A stretch of DNA of 41,635 nucleotides from positions 1 through 41,635 of the forward strand of contig JAFMMJ010000012.1 of assembly GCA_017859785.1 (NCBI GenBank), written 5' to 3'. A program made the position numbers and the translations under genes. Numbering within the stretch: the stretch's first letter is position 1; each line of letters opens with the position of its first letter. This document shows, one piece after another, positions 15,217 to 23,551 of the stretch. The DNA comes from Ilumatobacteraceae bacterium. GTDB taxonomy: Bacteria; Actinomycetota; Acidimicrobiia; Acidimicrobiales; Ilumatobacteraceae. A model generated the notes under the pieces. It saw only the letters and a list, made by a program, of their open reading frames with translations, was not told where the DNA came from and searched no databases.

Positions 15217-17379
15217 GTGACCTCCCCGGGACGAACCCTCTCCGAGGCCGATTCCAAGTCGTTCGTCCGCAACTACGGCGTTCCGGTAGCCGATGAGCGG
15301 GTCGTCGACCAGCCCGAGGCGGCCGTGGAAGCGTCTCGCCTCATCGGTCTCCCAGTCGTGATGAAACTGGTGGGCGACACGATCGCCCATAAGAGCGAAC
15401 GCGGACTTGTGCGACTCAACCTTGGGGACGAGACATCGGTCGCGGTGGCGGCGCGAGAACTTCTGGCCGCCGCTCGACCCGACGACGGGCCCGTCGCACT
15501 GCTCGTGGCACCGATGATCCGAGGAAACCGCGAGCTCATCGCTGGAGTGGTGCGAGATCCGACGTTCGGACCAATGGTGATGCTCGGCCTTGGCGGCGTG
15601 CTCGCGGAGGCGGTCGGAGACGTCGTGTTCCGACCGGCTCCGCTCGACCTCGCTGAAGCGCAACGCCAGATCGACGCGCTCGAATCCCAAGCCCTGTTGG
15701 GAGCCTTCAGGGGGGAACAGGCGGTGGATCGCCAGTTGCTCGCGGAGACGCTCGTTGGCCTCGGGCGCCTCGCGATCGAGCACCCCGAGGTGGCGAGTGT
15801 CGACATCAATCCCATGATCGTCACCCCTGAGGGTCGCGCCGTGGCGGTCGACGCGCTGATCGAGATCGGATCGATGTCGTCGGAGCCCGAGGCTTCACCA
15901 GGGGAGAGGGCTCAGGCCCGGTCCGGATTCGACGCGTTATTCGACCCGAAGGGGGTCGTGGTGACCGGGGCGTCCACTCACCCGGGCAAGTTCGGCTTCG
16001 TCGCACTTCACAACATCCTCGCGTCTGGCTACACCGGGCGTGTTGCGGCGACGAATCTTGGTCGTGAGGAGGTGCTCGGCGTAGAGACGGTGGCCTCGGT
16101 GTCTGAGCTTGATCCGGGTCAGTTCGACCTGGCCGTGGTCTGCACGCCTGCTTCCGCGAACCTCGAACTCCTTCGTGAGTGTGCTGCGATCGGCGTTCGG
16201 GCGGCGTTCCTCACCTCGGCCGGTTACGGGGAGGCGGGCGTCGAGGGCGCCGAAGCGCAGCGGCAACTCGTTGCAGTAGCGAACGAACTCGGCATCCTGC
16301 TGGCTGGCCCGAATGGTCAGGGCGTCGTGTCGACCCCCGCATCGCTGTGCGCCCAGATCGTCGCTCCCATGCCTCCACGCGGGAGTATCGGTGTCGCCTC
16401 GCAGTCCGGCAATCTCGTGTCGACCTTCCTGAATCTGGCTCGGGCTGCCGGGGTCGGCGTTTCACGCGCCGTCTCCGCGGGCAACGCGGCCGATGTCGGT
16501 GTCGGTGACTATCTCGCCTACTTCGCCGCTGACGACGAGACCACCGTCGGTCTCGCCTATCTCGAGGGGATCACGGATGGCCCGCTCCTCATGGACGCGC
16601 TCCGACGGGCGGCGGCTGAGAAGCCGATGGTGTTACTGAAGGGCGGAGCCACCGAGAGTGGTGCTCGAGCCGCCGCCAGCCACACCGGCGCCCTCGCCGC
16701 GAACCATCGCGTGTTTGCCGGCGTGGCCGACGCGCTTGGGGTGACCCGAGTCGAGTCGGCGCAGGAGGCGTTTGAGACCGCAGCGACCTTCGCGACCCAA
16801 CCGCTACCGCGTGGGCCGCGGGTGGCCGTGCTCACCACCGCGGGCGGGTGGGGAGTGCTCACCGCCGACACCATCGCCGAGGATCGCCATCTCGAGTTGG
16901 CGACACTTCCCGCCGATCTGATGGCGGCCATCGATGAGCGTTTGCCGTCGCGTTGGAGTCGAAACAACCCCGTCGACTGCGCGGGGGGTGAGACCCGCGA
17001 CACGATCCCTGAGGTCCTCGAGTTGCTCGTCGCTCACGAGGCCGTCGACGCGGTCGTGTATCTGGGCATCGGCATCCAGTCGAATCAGGCGCGTTTGATG
17101 AGAGAGGGGGGCTTCCACCCCGACCACGGACTGGATCGCATCGTCGACTATCACGAACGGCAGGACAGGCGATTCGCGGAGGAGGCTGCTCGACTCTCGA
17201 ATCTGCACGCGAAGCCGGTACTCGTTGCGACTGAGTTGGCGACCGCCGACCCCGACAATGCCGCGGTGCGCGCGGTGGTTGACTCGGGCCGCCTGTGTTA
17301 CTCGGGAGGGGATCGTGCCGCGCGCGCCCTTGGCCATCTGTATCGGTACGCCCGCTTCCGGGGGTTGGCCGCGCGGTGA
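15217..17379 (+). CDS. Acyl-CoA synthetase, NDP-forming (fused beta-alpha subunits)
   Basis: The 720-residue protein has an N-terminal ATP-grasp (beta) domain, residues 1 to about 225, and a C-terminal CoA-binding/succinyl-CoA-ligase-like (alpha) part beginning FDALFDPKGVVVTGASTHPG. The conserved phosphohistidine is His489 in SHTGALA. Such enzymes interconvert acyl-CoA + ADP + Pi and acid + CoA + ATP, with acetate or other short or branched acids as substrate. The order beta-alpha is the reverse of the archaeal acetyl-CoA synthetase fusion. The start at 15217 was chosen from the -10 position; 15187 would add 10 residues. The stop overlaps the next start as GTGA. Confidence 0.9.
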   Translation: MTSPGRTLSEADSKSFVRNYGVPVADERVVDQPEAAVEASRLIGLPVVMKLVGDTIAHKSERGLVRLNLGDETSVAVAARELLAAARPDDGPVALLVAPMIRGNRELIAGVVRDPTFGPMVMLGLGGVLAEAVGDVVFRPAPLDLAEAQRQIDALESQALLGAFRGEQAVDRQLLAETLVGLGRLAIEHPEVASVDINPMIVTPEGRAVAVDALIEIGSMSSEPEASPGERAQARSGFDALFDPKGVVVTGASTHPGKFGFVALHNILASGYTGRVAATNLGREEVLGVETVASVSELDPGQFDLAVVCTPASANLELLRECAAIGVRAAFLTSAGYGEAGVEGAEAQRQLVAVANELGILLAGPNGQGVVSTPASLCAQIVAPMPPRGSIGVASQSGNLVSTFLNLARAAGVGVSRAVSAGNAADVGVGDYLAYFAADDETTVGLAYLEGITDGPLLMDALRRAAAEKPMVLLKGGATESGARAAASHTGALAANHRVFAGVADALGVTRVESAQEAFETAATFATQPLPRGPRVAVLTTAGGWGVLTADTIAEDRHLELATLPADLMAAIDERLPSRWSRNNPVDCAGGETRDTIPEVLELLVAHEAVDAVVYLGIGIQSNQARLMREGGFHPDHGLDRIVDYHERQDRRFAEEAARLSNLHAKPVLVATELATADPDNAAVRAVVDSGRLCYSGGDRAARALGHLYRYARFRGLAAR

Positions 17380-18809
17380 CGAGCGACCGTCGACCGGGTC
17401 CCGTGCTGGTCCTCGGTGTGCTCGCGGCGATTCCGACGCTTCTCCTCGCCGCGACCGCGTCATGGGCGGCGGGCCGCGCCGGTGGCGAGCCGACCCCGGT
17501 GGAGGTCGTCGTCGACCCAGCACCGGTCGCGACTTCGGCGAGCGCCGTGCTGACGCTGAGACGTCAGGCGGCCGTGCTGTCGCGTCGTGCAAATCAGAAC
17601 GTCCTGGCGCAAAGCCTCACGGGTCTCGTCGACTCATTGCCGGGAACCAGTTGCCTGTCGGTCTCGGTCGACGGTGTGCCGGTGCTGAGCGCGGGTGCGC
17701 CCTCGGTCATTCCGGCGAGCAATCAGAAAGTGTTGGTTGCCTCCGCCGCGCTCGGGGTGCTCGGTGATGCCCACACGTTCACGACGACGGTGGTTGGCGC
17801 CGAGCCGGTCGACGGCGTTGTCGACGGTGACATCACCCTCGTTGGAGGAGGCGATCCGCTGCTCTCATCCGACTGGTATCCCGAGTCGTCCCTTGACCGA
17901 TTCCCTGTTTTCAACGCCACCTCCCTCGACTCCCTCGCTGACGCGGTGGTCGCGCGCGGTGTGCGTGCCGTCACCGGCGCAGTTGTCGGGGATGGCTCGC
18001 GCTACGACGACGAGTGGTACGTCCCCGAGTGGGCCGAGGGCATAGCGGGCATCGAAGCGGGCCCGATCGACGCCCTCCTCGTCAACGACGCGCGGGTACT
18101 CGGTGACGACTACCGCGGCTCGGACCCCGCCCGGGCGGCTGCACGCGAGTTCCAGCGCCTGCTTGCCGAACGTGGAGTCAGCATCGCCGGCGAGGCACGT
18201 CCAGGCGCATCCTCCGGTGGGGTGACACTGGCGACGATTTCGTCGATGACCCTCCCGTCGGTATTACGGGAGATGTTGGTGAACAGCGACAACAACACGG
18301 CTGAGATGGTCCTGAAGGAGATCGGGTTGGTCGCATCGGGTTCGGGGAGTCGCGCCGCGGGAGTCGCCGCCCTGTCCGATCACGTTCTCGCTCTCGGTGG
18401 CGTCGCCACACCGGTCGACGGGAGCGGCCTCGCGGCCTCGAATCAGGTGTCGTGTGAGCTCTTGGTGGCCGCGATCGACCGCGATCGCGACTTCTTCGAG
18501 CAGTCGCTTCCGGTGGCTGGCGCCTCCGGAGCCCTCGCTGACGCGTTCGTCGGCTCGTCAGTCGAGGGACGCCTCTTCGCGAAGACTGGAACCCTCGGCA
18601 ATCCCCCCTACGACAGAGATCCTCCGGCGGTGAAGGCGCTCGCTGGGGTAGTCGCGGCGCCGAGCGGCGAACGGTTGACCTTCGCCTTGGTTCTGAACGC
18701 GCCCACCATTAACGATCAGCGCGAGTACCGACCGCTCTGGGACCTGCTGGCCAACGCGCTTGGAGCGCACCCGACCGGGCCCGGGGTGAGCCTCCTGGGG
18801 CCGGAATGA
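17376..18809 (+). CDS. dacB: D-alanyl-D-alanine carboxypeptidase/endopeptidase, S13 (PBP4) family
   Basis: Trims or cuts peptidoglycan stem peptides outside the membrane. The protein has 477 residues, with an N-terminal signal or anchor segment at about 9-35. All three penicillin-binding motifs are present: SNQK at 115-118 (Ser115, Lys118), SDN at 304-306, and KTG at 403-405. The VGGGDPLLSS and GDGSRYDDEWYVPEW stretches are typical of S13. The GTG start overlaps the upstream stop. It is followed by a diverged paralogue lacking these motifs. Confidence 0.92.
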   Translation: MTSDRRPGPVLVLGVLAAIPTLLLAATASWAAGRAGGEPTPVEVVVDPAPVATSASAVLTLRRQAAVLSRRANQNVLAQSLTGLVDSLPGTSCLSVSVDGVPVLSAGAPSVIPASNQKVLVASAALGVLGDAHTFTTTVVGAEPVDGVVDGDITLVGGGDPLLSSDWYPESSLDRFPVFNATSLDSLADAVVARGVRAVTGAVVGDGSRYDDEWYVPEWAEGIAGIEAGPIDALLVNDARVLGDDYRGSDPARAAAREFQRLLAERGVSIAGEARPGASSGGVTLATISSMTLPSVLREMLVNSDNNTAEMVLKEIGLVASGSGSRAAGVAALSDHVLALGGVATPVDGSGLAASNQVSCELLVAAIDRDRDFFEQSLPVAGASGALADAFVGSSVEGRLFAKTGTLGNPPYDRDPPAVKALAGVVAAPSGERLTFALVLNAPTINDQREYRPLWDLLANALGAHPTGPGVSLLGPE

Positions 18810-20101
18810 GCGCGAGGCGGTCGGGGGCGCCGCGAACGGCGGCGGTGGTGACCATCGCACTCATCCCAGCTCTCGGTCTTGCTGCCGTGTGGAACTGGGC
18901 CCGCGACGAGGTGCGGTCGATCCCAGTGGTGACGGTCCCGTCGGTCGTACCCGGCGACGGCTCGTCGGTGGTTGGCGTCCCAGAGGTGCAAGCCCTGTCG
19001 TTCCGCAGAGTGCCCACCGCCGTGATCGCCGAAGTCCAAGAGCAGGAGAGTGCAGCGCGGCTCGCTGGAGTCGTCGACTCGGTGCCCGAGGGCGCCTGCC
19101 TGGCGGTCGGTGGACAGCCGGGTATCCGTGTGGAAGCCGACGGTGGAGTGAATGCCGGGGCGTTGCAAAGGATCATCGTGGCGGCAGCCGCCCTCGAGGT
19201 GCTTGGAGCGGATCACCGCTTCTCGACCTCCCTCCACGCTGATGGCCTAGAGGGGCCAGTGATCGGAGACCTGTACATCATCGGAGGCGGAGACCCGATG
19301 CTCGCGACTTCCTCATTCGCCGACGCCATGAGGTCGGTACCTCACTGGTGGACTCCCGTGGAGGCATTAGCTGACGCCTTGGTTCTCCTCGGCGTCGAGC
19401 GCATCGCGGGTGACGTAGTCGCCGATGGCAGCCGTTACGACGACGACCTGCGGCCGAGTGACTGGCCGGCGAGTGTCAGCCTCACTGAGGCGGGCCGTGT
19501 TGACTCGCTGGTCGTCGACCGAGGGCGCCTCTCGACGAGTCCGAGGAACGTGGCGTTCGATCCTGTTCAGGCCGCCGCTCGCACGCTGGTTGATCTTCTC
19601 CGCGCCCGCGGGGTGGTGGTCGAAGGCTTCCCGAGAACAGGAACCATGCCGCCCGACGTGCCGCCGGTCGCCACAGTTCGTGGTGAACCACTGTCGCGTG
19701 TGCTGGCCGGCATGCTCAACACTGACGACGCGGATATCGCTGAGTTCGTCCTCAAGGAGATCGGGGTCCGGGTGTCCGGGCGCGGGACGCGTATCGCCGG
19801 GGTCGAGGCGATCGCCGATGTGGTGGCGTCGTGGGGCTCCGCTGGGGTCGCGATGACGGATGGTTCCGGACTCGGTCCCGAGAATCGGGTGTCCTGTGGT
19901 GCGTTGCTTGCCGCGTGGGAGCGCGCCCGCGATTTGCTTCCTGACGGGAACGTCCCGTTCGCCGCCGCGGGCGACGTGTTGGGTGCCATCGACGATCGCC
20001 CCCCGGTCGCGGCCGTGGGCTCAGCCTCGGTGATCGCTGACGCGCTTAGGCTCATCTCAGAGCCCGTCGACCGATTGTCCATCGGAGAACTGTCTCCCTG
20101 A
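18806..20101 (+). CDS. Degenerate S13 (PBP4-like) paralogue, probably without enzyme activity
   Basis: The 431-residue protein has an N-terminal membrane segment (about 13-30) and clear similarity to the preceding protein along its length: AAALEVLGADHRFSTSL, IIGGGDPMLATSSF, VADGSRYDDDLRPSDWP, AEFVLKEIG. The SxxK site is replaced by ALQR (Ser to Ala, Lys to Arg), SDN by DDA, and the KTG region is missing at the shortened C-terminus. The frame is intact and codon use is like its neighbours, so it is not simply decaying. A structural or regulatory partner of DacB is plausible but inferred. It starts in an ATGA overlap. Confidence 0.85.
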   Translation: MSARRSGAPRTAAVVTIALIPALGLAAVWNWARDEVRSIPVVTVPSVVPGDGSSVVGVPEVQALSFRRVPTAVIAEVQEQESAARLAGVVDSVPEGACLAVGGQPGIRVEADGGVNAGALQRIIVAAAALEVLGADHRFSTSLHADGLEGPVIGDLYIIGGGDPMLATSSFADAMRSVPHWWTPVEALADALVLLGVERIAGDVVADGSRYDDDLRPSDWPASVSLTEAGRVDSLVVDRGRLSTSPRNVAFDPVQAAARTLVDLLRARGVVVEGFPRTGTMPPDVPPVATVRGEPLSRVLAGMLNTDDADIAEFVLKEIGVRVSGRGTRIAGVEAIADVVASWGSAGVAMTDGSGLGPENRVSCGALLAAWERARDLLPDGNVPFAAAGDVLGAIDDRPPVAAVGSASVIADALRLISEPVDRLSIGELSP

Positions 20102-20134
20102 CTGCACCGTTCCGCCGATGACCGGTCGGACACC

Positions 20135-20140
20135 TAGGGT
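20135..20140 (+). promoter_or_regulatory. Leaderless-type -10 hexamer TAGGGT
   Basis: TAGGGT ends 6 nt before the GTG at 20147. Confidence 0.5.
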
Positions 20141-20146
20141 CATGGC

Positions 20147-20737
20147 GTGGTCCCGACACCGATGTTTCCTCTCGGTCTCGCTCTGCTTCCCGGTGCCGTG
20201 CTGCCGCTCCATGTCTTCGAGCCTCGCTATCGGCGCATGATCGGTGACCTTCTGGCGCGCGATGACGACATGGAGTTCGGGGTGGTGTTGATCGAACGTG
20301 GTCGAGAGAGCGGTGGAGGCGAGACGCGCTCGGAGGTCGGTACGTTCGCCCGTGTTCTGGATCTCCGTGTGCTCGAAGACGGTCGATACACCTTGATCAC
20401 GGTGGGCACGGATCGTTTCGAGGTGGTCGGGTGGTTGCCCGACGACCCCTATCCCGTCGCACGAGTGCGCAGGCTCGTCGACGTTCCGCCGAGTATCCCC
20501 GTCGACGGTGAGGCGCTGATCGCGCGCGCGGTCGACCTCGCGAGGCGCGCGGGTCATGAGATTGAGCATCCGGGAGAAACCGCGGTATGCCCAACCTTCG
20601 CGGCCGGAGCCATCGCTCCCATCGCCGAGGTTGATCGTCAGCGGCTGTTGAGATTGGCCGATCCGGGGGAGCGAGCCGTGGCGATCGGTGAGGCGTTGGA
20701 CGACCTCGAGGCGGTGTTGCGCTTCTCACAGGAGTGA
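20147..20737 (+). CDS. LON N-terminal substrate-binding domain protein
   Basis: The 196-residue protein consists of the N-terminal domain of Lon protease without the ATPase and protease parts. The opening MFPLGLALLPGAVLPLHVFE and RYRRMIGDLL are the family hallmark, followed by GTFARVLDLRVLEDGRY. Stand-alone proteins of this kind are common in Actinobacteria, and their role is not settled; binding of peptide or protein substrates is a reasonable idea. The GTG at 20147 follows a leaderless -10. It probably leads the transcript running through the small proteins to trmI. Confidence 0.88.
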   Translation: MVPTPMFPLGLALLPGAVLPLHVFEPRYRRMIGDLLARDDDMEFGVVLIERGRESGGGETRSEVGTFARVLDLRVLEDGRYTLITVGTDRFEVVGWLPDDPYPVARVRRLVDVPPSIPVDGEALIARAVDLARRAGHEIEHPGETAVCPTFAAGAIAPIAEVDRQRLLRLADPGERAVAIGEALDDLEAVLRFSQE

Positions 20738-20788
20738 GCGGGTCGCCCTCAGGGGGCATGTCCTCCCCTGGCTGGTAGGAATATGGGC

Positions 20789-21127
20789 ATGTCAGAGCGC
20801 CGGAACCCGAGCGTGAATGAGGTCGTCGACACGATCATCGCCTACGCGAAGGATCAAACGATCGGCCCGTTGCGTGGAGCGGGTCGATGGGTCCTCTGGG
20901 GTGCGATTGGCGCTGTGCTCCTTGGTTCGGGTGCTCTCCTCGTTCTTCTCGGAGCGCTTCGAGCGATCCAGACGGAATGGAACGCTGTTGGAGACAACTG
21001 GTCGTGGTCGTGGGTGCCATATCTCATCGTGCTCGTCCTCGCGATCGCCCTCCTCGTCGTCACCCTGACGCGCATCAATCGCGACCACCTCGCTCGTACC
21101 GACCGGGAGGACGACCATGGCAGCTGA
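20789..21127 (+). CDS. Small two-helix membrane protein
   Basis: The 112-residue protein starts MSERRNPSVNEVVDTIIAYA, with transmembrane segments at about residues 30-53 and 68-90 and a charged C-terminal tail (TDREDDHGS). It resembles small holin- or stress-type membrane proteins widespread in Actinobacteria, without an assignable function. Two ATGs lie 6 nt apart. The second (20789) was preferred because a TAGGAA hexamer lies at the distance seen for other starts here; the first, at 20783, adds two residues. It overlaps the next gene by 11 nt. Confidence 0.7.
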   Translation: MSERRNPSVNEVVDTIIAYAKDQTIGPLRGAGRWVLWGAIGAVLLGSGALLVLLGALRAIQTEWNAVGDNWSWSWVPYLIVLVLAIALLVVTLTRINRDHLARTDREDDHGS

Positions 21128-21332
21128 TACCGACACCAACACCTCGAAAGACGACCTTCGGGAGACGCTCCAAGGATTCCAAGACGGCCTTCGTGGCGCG
21201 ATCGACGATCGTCGACAGACCCTCGTCACAGTTGGCGCCGCAGTTGGCGTGGCGTTGGTTGTCGTCGCATACCTGCTCGGACGTCGGGTGGGTCGTCGAC
21301 GGACCACCTTCGTCGAGATTCGACGGGTCTGA
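21117..21332 (+). CDS. Small single-pass membrane protein
   Basis: The 71-residue protein has a hydrophilic helix (about 10-33, DDLRETLQGFQDGLRGAIDD), a transmembrane segment (about 36-54), and a short basic tail. The layout is like YtxH/DUF883-type small membrane proteins, but no family is firmly recognised. It overlaps the preceding membrane protein gene by 11 nt, so the two are probably translated together and may act together. Confidence 0.7.
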   Translation: MAADTDTNTSKDDLRETLQGFQDGLRGAIDDRRQTLVTVGAAVGVALVVVAYLLGRRVGRRRTTFVEIRRV

Positions 21333-21340
21333 CTGGCGCC

Positions 21341-21553
21341 GTGGCTCTGCCGTCGCCGAGAACACTTGCGAGGACCGCTGTCCGTCGTGGCGTGGTGCGC
21401 GCGGAGCATGGTTGGCGATTTCTTGGGTGGACTGTCGTCATCGGTCGGTTCGTCGGCCGAGCGGTGCGTCGTCGTCCCGAGAAGGTAACGGTGCAGCGAC
21501 TCCGCCGCGGCCAAGGCCTCGACGTTCGGACCTCTCGGAGACGGCCCGCGTGA
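21341..21553 (+). CDS. Small basic hypothetical protein
   Basis: The 70-residue, strongly basic protein (about one quarter Arg/Lys) has a short hydrophobic stretch, FLGWTVVIGRFVGRAV. No family is recognised. Support comes from position: it begins 8 nt after one gene, and its stop overlaps the GTG of the sulfur carrier gene as GTGA, so it fits the tight operon. It may be a membrane-surface protein, but nothing more can be said. Confidence 0.55.
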   Translation: MALPSPRTLARTAVRRGVVRAEHGWRFLGWTVVIGRFVGRAVRRRPEKVTVQRLRRGQGLDVRTSRRRPA

Positions 21554-21744
21554 TCGTTCGCCTGCGCCAACCGAGGCGCGAGGTGGAGATGGCCGGGGGA
21601 AGGGCGGCCTATGCCGTGCTCCACGACCTCGGACTCAGCCGGGAAGGACACCTCATCATCCGCAACGGCACGCTCGTTCCCTCCGACACCATGCTCGAGG
21701 ACGGTGACGTCGTCGAGATCCGACCCGTCATCTCGGGGGGCTGA
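21550..21744 (+). CDS. ttuB: Ubiquitin-fold sulfur carrier, TtuB/ThiS/MoaD-like
   Basis: The 64-residue beta-grasp protein ends in ISGG, the diglycine tail that is adenylated and thiocarboxylated. The body (IVRLRQPRREVEMAGGRAAY, then VLHDLGLSREGHLIIRNGTL) follows the ThiS/TtuB pattern, and the SGG end is like Thermus TtuB. It lies directly before ttuA (no gap), so it should deliver sulfur for tRNA 2-thiouridine formation. An activating E1-like enzyme (TtuC/MoeB type) is not in the window. The GTG start overlaps the preceding stop. In Thermus the carrier also tags proteins, which is notable beside the Pup system. Confidence 0.85.
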   Translation: MIVRLRQPRREVEMAGGRAAYAVLHDLGLSREGHLIIRNGTLVPSDTMLEDGDVVEIRPVISGG

Positions 21745-22728
21745 GTGTCGAAGTGTCGGTCGTGCGGTGAGGCGGCGGTGGTCGACCTCCCGCGTCACAA
21801 CGCCAACTTCTGCGCGACTCATTTGCAGCAGCTCTGCGTTCGTCAGGTCCAACGGGCTATCTCGGACTTCTCGATGTTCGATGATTCGGCTCGGATCCTC
21901 GTGGCGGTGAGTGGCGGTAAGGACTCTCTCGCGCTGTGGGACATGCTCGTCGAACTCGGCTACCGCGCTGACGGCCTCTACATCGGACTCGGAATCGGGG
22001 AGTACAGCGAGGAGAGTCATCGCATCACCTCCGCATTCGCGACCGAGCGGGGGCTCACACTTCACACGGTTGACCTCCGAGACGAGCACGGCTTCGACAT
22101 CCCGACCGCGGCTCGAGCCACACGCCGGGTGCCCTGTTCGGCCTGCGGCCTGTCGAAGCGGCACATTTTCGACCGTGAGACGACACGTCTCGGGTACGAC
22201 GTCCTCGCGACCGGACACAATCTCGACGATGAGGCCGCGGTACTGCTCGGCAACACGATTCGGTGGGATGTCGACTACCTCACCCGGCAGTACCCAGTGC
22301 TCGAGGCCGGACACGGCTTCCCGCGCAAGGTCAAACCGCTCGCGCGGCTCACCGAGCGGGAGATGGCCGCCTGGTGCGTCATACGGGGTATCGACTACGT
22401 CGTCGAGGAATGTCCAATGGCTATCGGCAACCGGCACTCGGGGTACAAAGAGACCTTGAACGAGATGGACGAGCGTTCCCCGGGAACGAAGGCGTCCTTC
22501 TACCTCGGGTTCCTCGACCGCATGGCTCCGCTCATCAGATCCACGCCAGCAAGCCAAGGCGCGCCGGAGGCCTGCCCGTCGTGTGGCGCCCCGTCGTCCA
22601 GCTCGGAGACACCCTGCGCGTTCTGTCGTCTCGAGTCCACAGCGTCCGCCCATGAGCCGGTGCCCGTTCGCATGGTGTTGAATCGGACTGCCCGTCGAGC
22701 CTTCGACGCGCAGTGGGGAGAGGAGTGA
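21745..22728 (+). CDS. ttuA: tRNA 2-thiolation enzyme, TtuA/Ncs6 family
   Basis: The 327-residue adenylating sulfurtransferase acts on tRNA. The PP-loop SGGKDS is at 56-61. Two zinc knuckles are visible: N-terminal C4-C7-C23-H26 and C-terminal C277-C280-C291-C294. The iron-sulfur ligands known from Thermus TtuA match Cys131, Cys134 (PCSACG) and Cys223 (EECP). The ATGHNLDDEA motif (155-164) is also typical. TtuA makes s2U/s2T at position 54 of the T-loop; related Ncs6 proteins act at U34. The neighbour trmI, also a T-loop enzyme, favours position 54. The start is GTG. Confidence 0.9.
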   Translation: MSKCRSCGEAAVVDLPRHNANFCATHLQQLCVRQVQRAISDFSMFDDSARILVAVSGGKDSLALWDMLVELGYRADGLYIGLGIGEYSEESHRITSAFATERGLTLHTVDLRDEHGFDIPTAARATRRVPCSACGLSKRHIFDRETTRLGYDVLATGHNLDDEAAVLLGNTIRWDVDYLTRQYPVLEAGHGFPRKVKPLARLTEREMAAWCVIRGIDYVVEECPMAIGNRHSGYKETLNEMDERSPGTKASFYLGFLDRMAPLIRSTPASQGAPEACPSCGAPSSSSETPCAFCRLESTASAHEPVPVRMVLNRTARRAFDAQWGEE

Positions 22729-22730
22729 CC

Positions 22731-23537
22731 ATGTCGGATCGTGTCTTCGCCATCGGCGACCGCGTTCTGCTACTCGATGTGAAACGACGCCGGTATCTCG
22801 TCGAGTTGCGCGAGGGCGGTGAGTTCCACAGCCACGCGGGCTTCGTTCCTCACGCCGAGATCATCGGGCGCTCTGAGGGAGTCACGGTGGAGAGCACGAA
22901 GGCGGCCGAGTACACGGTGCTGCGGCCCACCCTCGAGGATTTCGTGCTCGAGATGCCGAGAGGTGCACAGGTCATCTACCCGAAGGATCTCGCGCCGATT
23001 CTGATGTTGGCCGACATCGGTCCCGGCATGCGCGTCTTCGAAAGCGGGCTCGGTTCGGGGGCGCTGTCGACGGCGATGCTCCGGGCGGGAGCGGAAATCG
23101 TTGGCTATGAGGTGCGTGAGGACTTCGCCAATCGGGCGAGAACGAACGTCCGCTCATTTCTCGGTGAGGCGGCGCTCGACCGATATCACGTCAACATCGC
23201 GGACTCGTACGCGGATATCGACGCCGAACTCGGGCCGTTCGACCGGATCGTGCTCGATTTACCCGAGCCATGGCAGGTCGTCCCCCACGCGGAGCGGGTG
23301 CTCCGTCCGGGAGGGATACTGCTCGCGTATACGCCTTCGATCATGCAAGCCTCACAGACCCGCGAGGCACTCCGAGGACGTTGGATCGAGAACCGCACGA
23401 TCGAAGTCCTCCACCGCGGTTGGCACGTTGAGGGCCAAGCGGTTCGACCGGATCACCGGATGGTGGCGCACACCGGCTTTCTCACCGTGGCGCGATTCCT
23501 CGGCCGGTCCAACGAGCGCATCGCCCGTGACGGCTGA
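22731..23537 (+). CDS. trmI: tRNA (adenine-58-N1)-methyltransferase
   Basis: This SAM-dependent enzyme methylates A58 in the tRNA T-loop. It has 268 residues. The N-terminal small beta domain begins with FAIGDRVLLLD, and the AdoMet motif is FESGLGSGALS followed by GYEVREDFANRA. The catalytic region is VLDLPEPWQ, and the linker motif PRGAQVIYPKDLAPI is a family hallmark. The ATG at 22731 has GGAGAGGAG just upstream and starts 2 nt after ttuA. In Thermus, m1A58 and s2T54 depend on each other, so the linkage with ttuBA makes sense. Confidence 0.94.
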   Translation: MSDRVFAIGDRVLLLDVKRRRYLVELREGGEFHSHAGFVPHAEIIGRSEGVTVESTKAAEYTVLRPTLEDFVLEMPRGAQVIYPKDLAPILMLADIGPGMRVFESGLGSGALSTAMLRAGAEIVGYEVREDFANRARTNVRSFLGEAALDRYHVNIADSYADIDAELGPFDRIVLDLPEPWQVVPHAERVLRPGGILLAYTPSIMQASQTREALRGRWIENRTIEVLHRGWHVEGQAVRPDHRMVAHTGFLTVARFLGRSNERIARDG

Positions 23538-23551
23538 GCTTCAGTGAGGGA

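Noticed and set aside
22713-22730. Earlier start for trmI
   Set aside because: It lies inside ttuA, and the GGAGAGGAG ribosome site fits the ATG at 22731.
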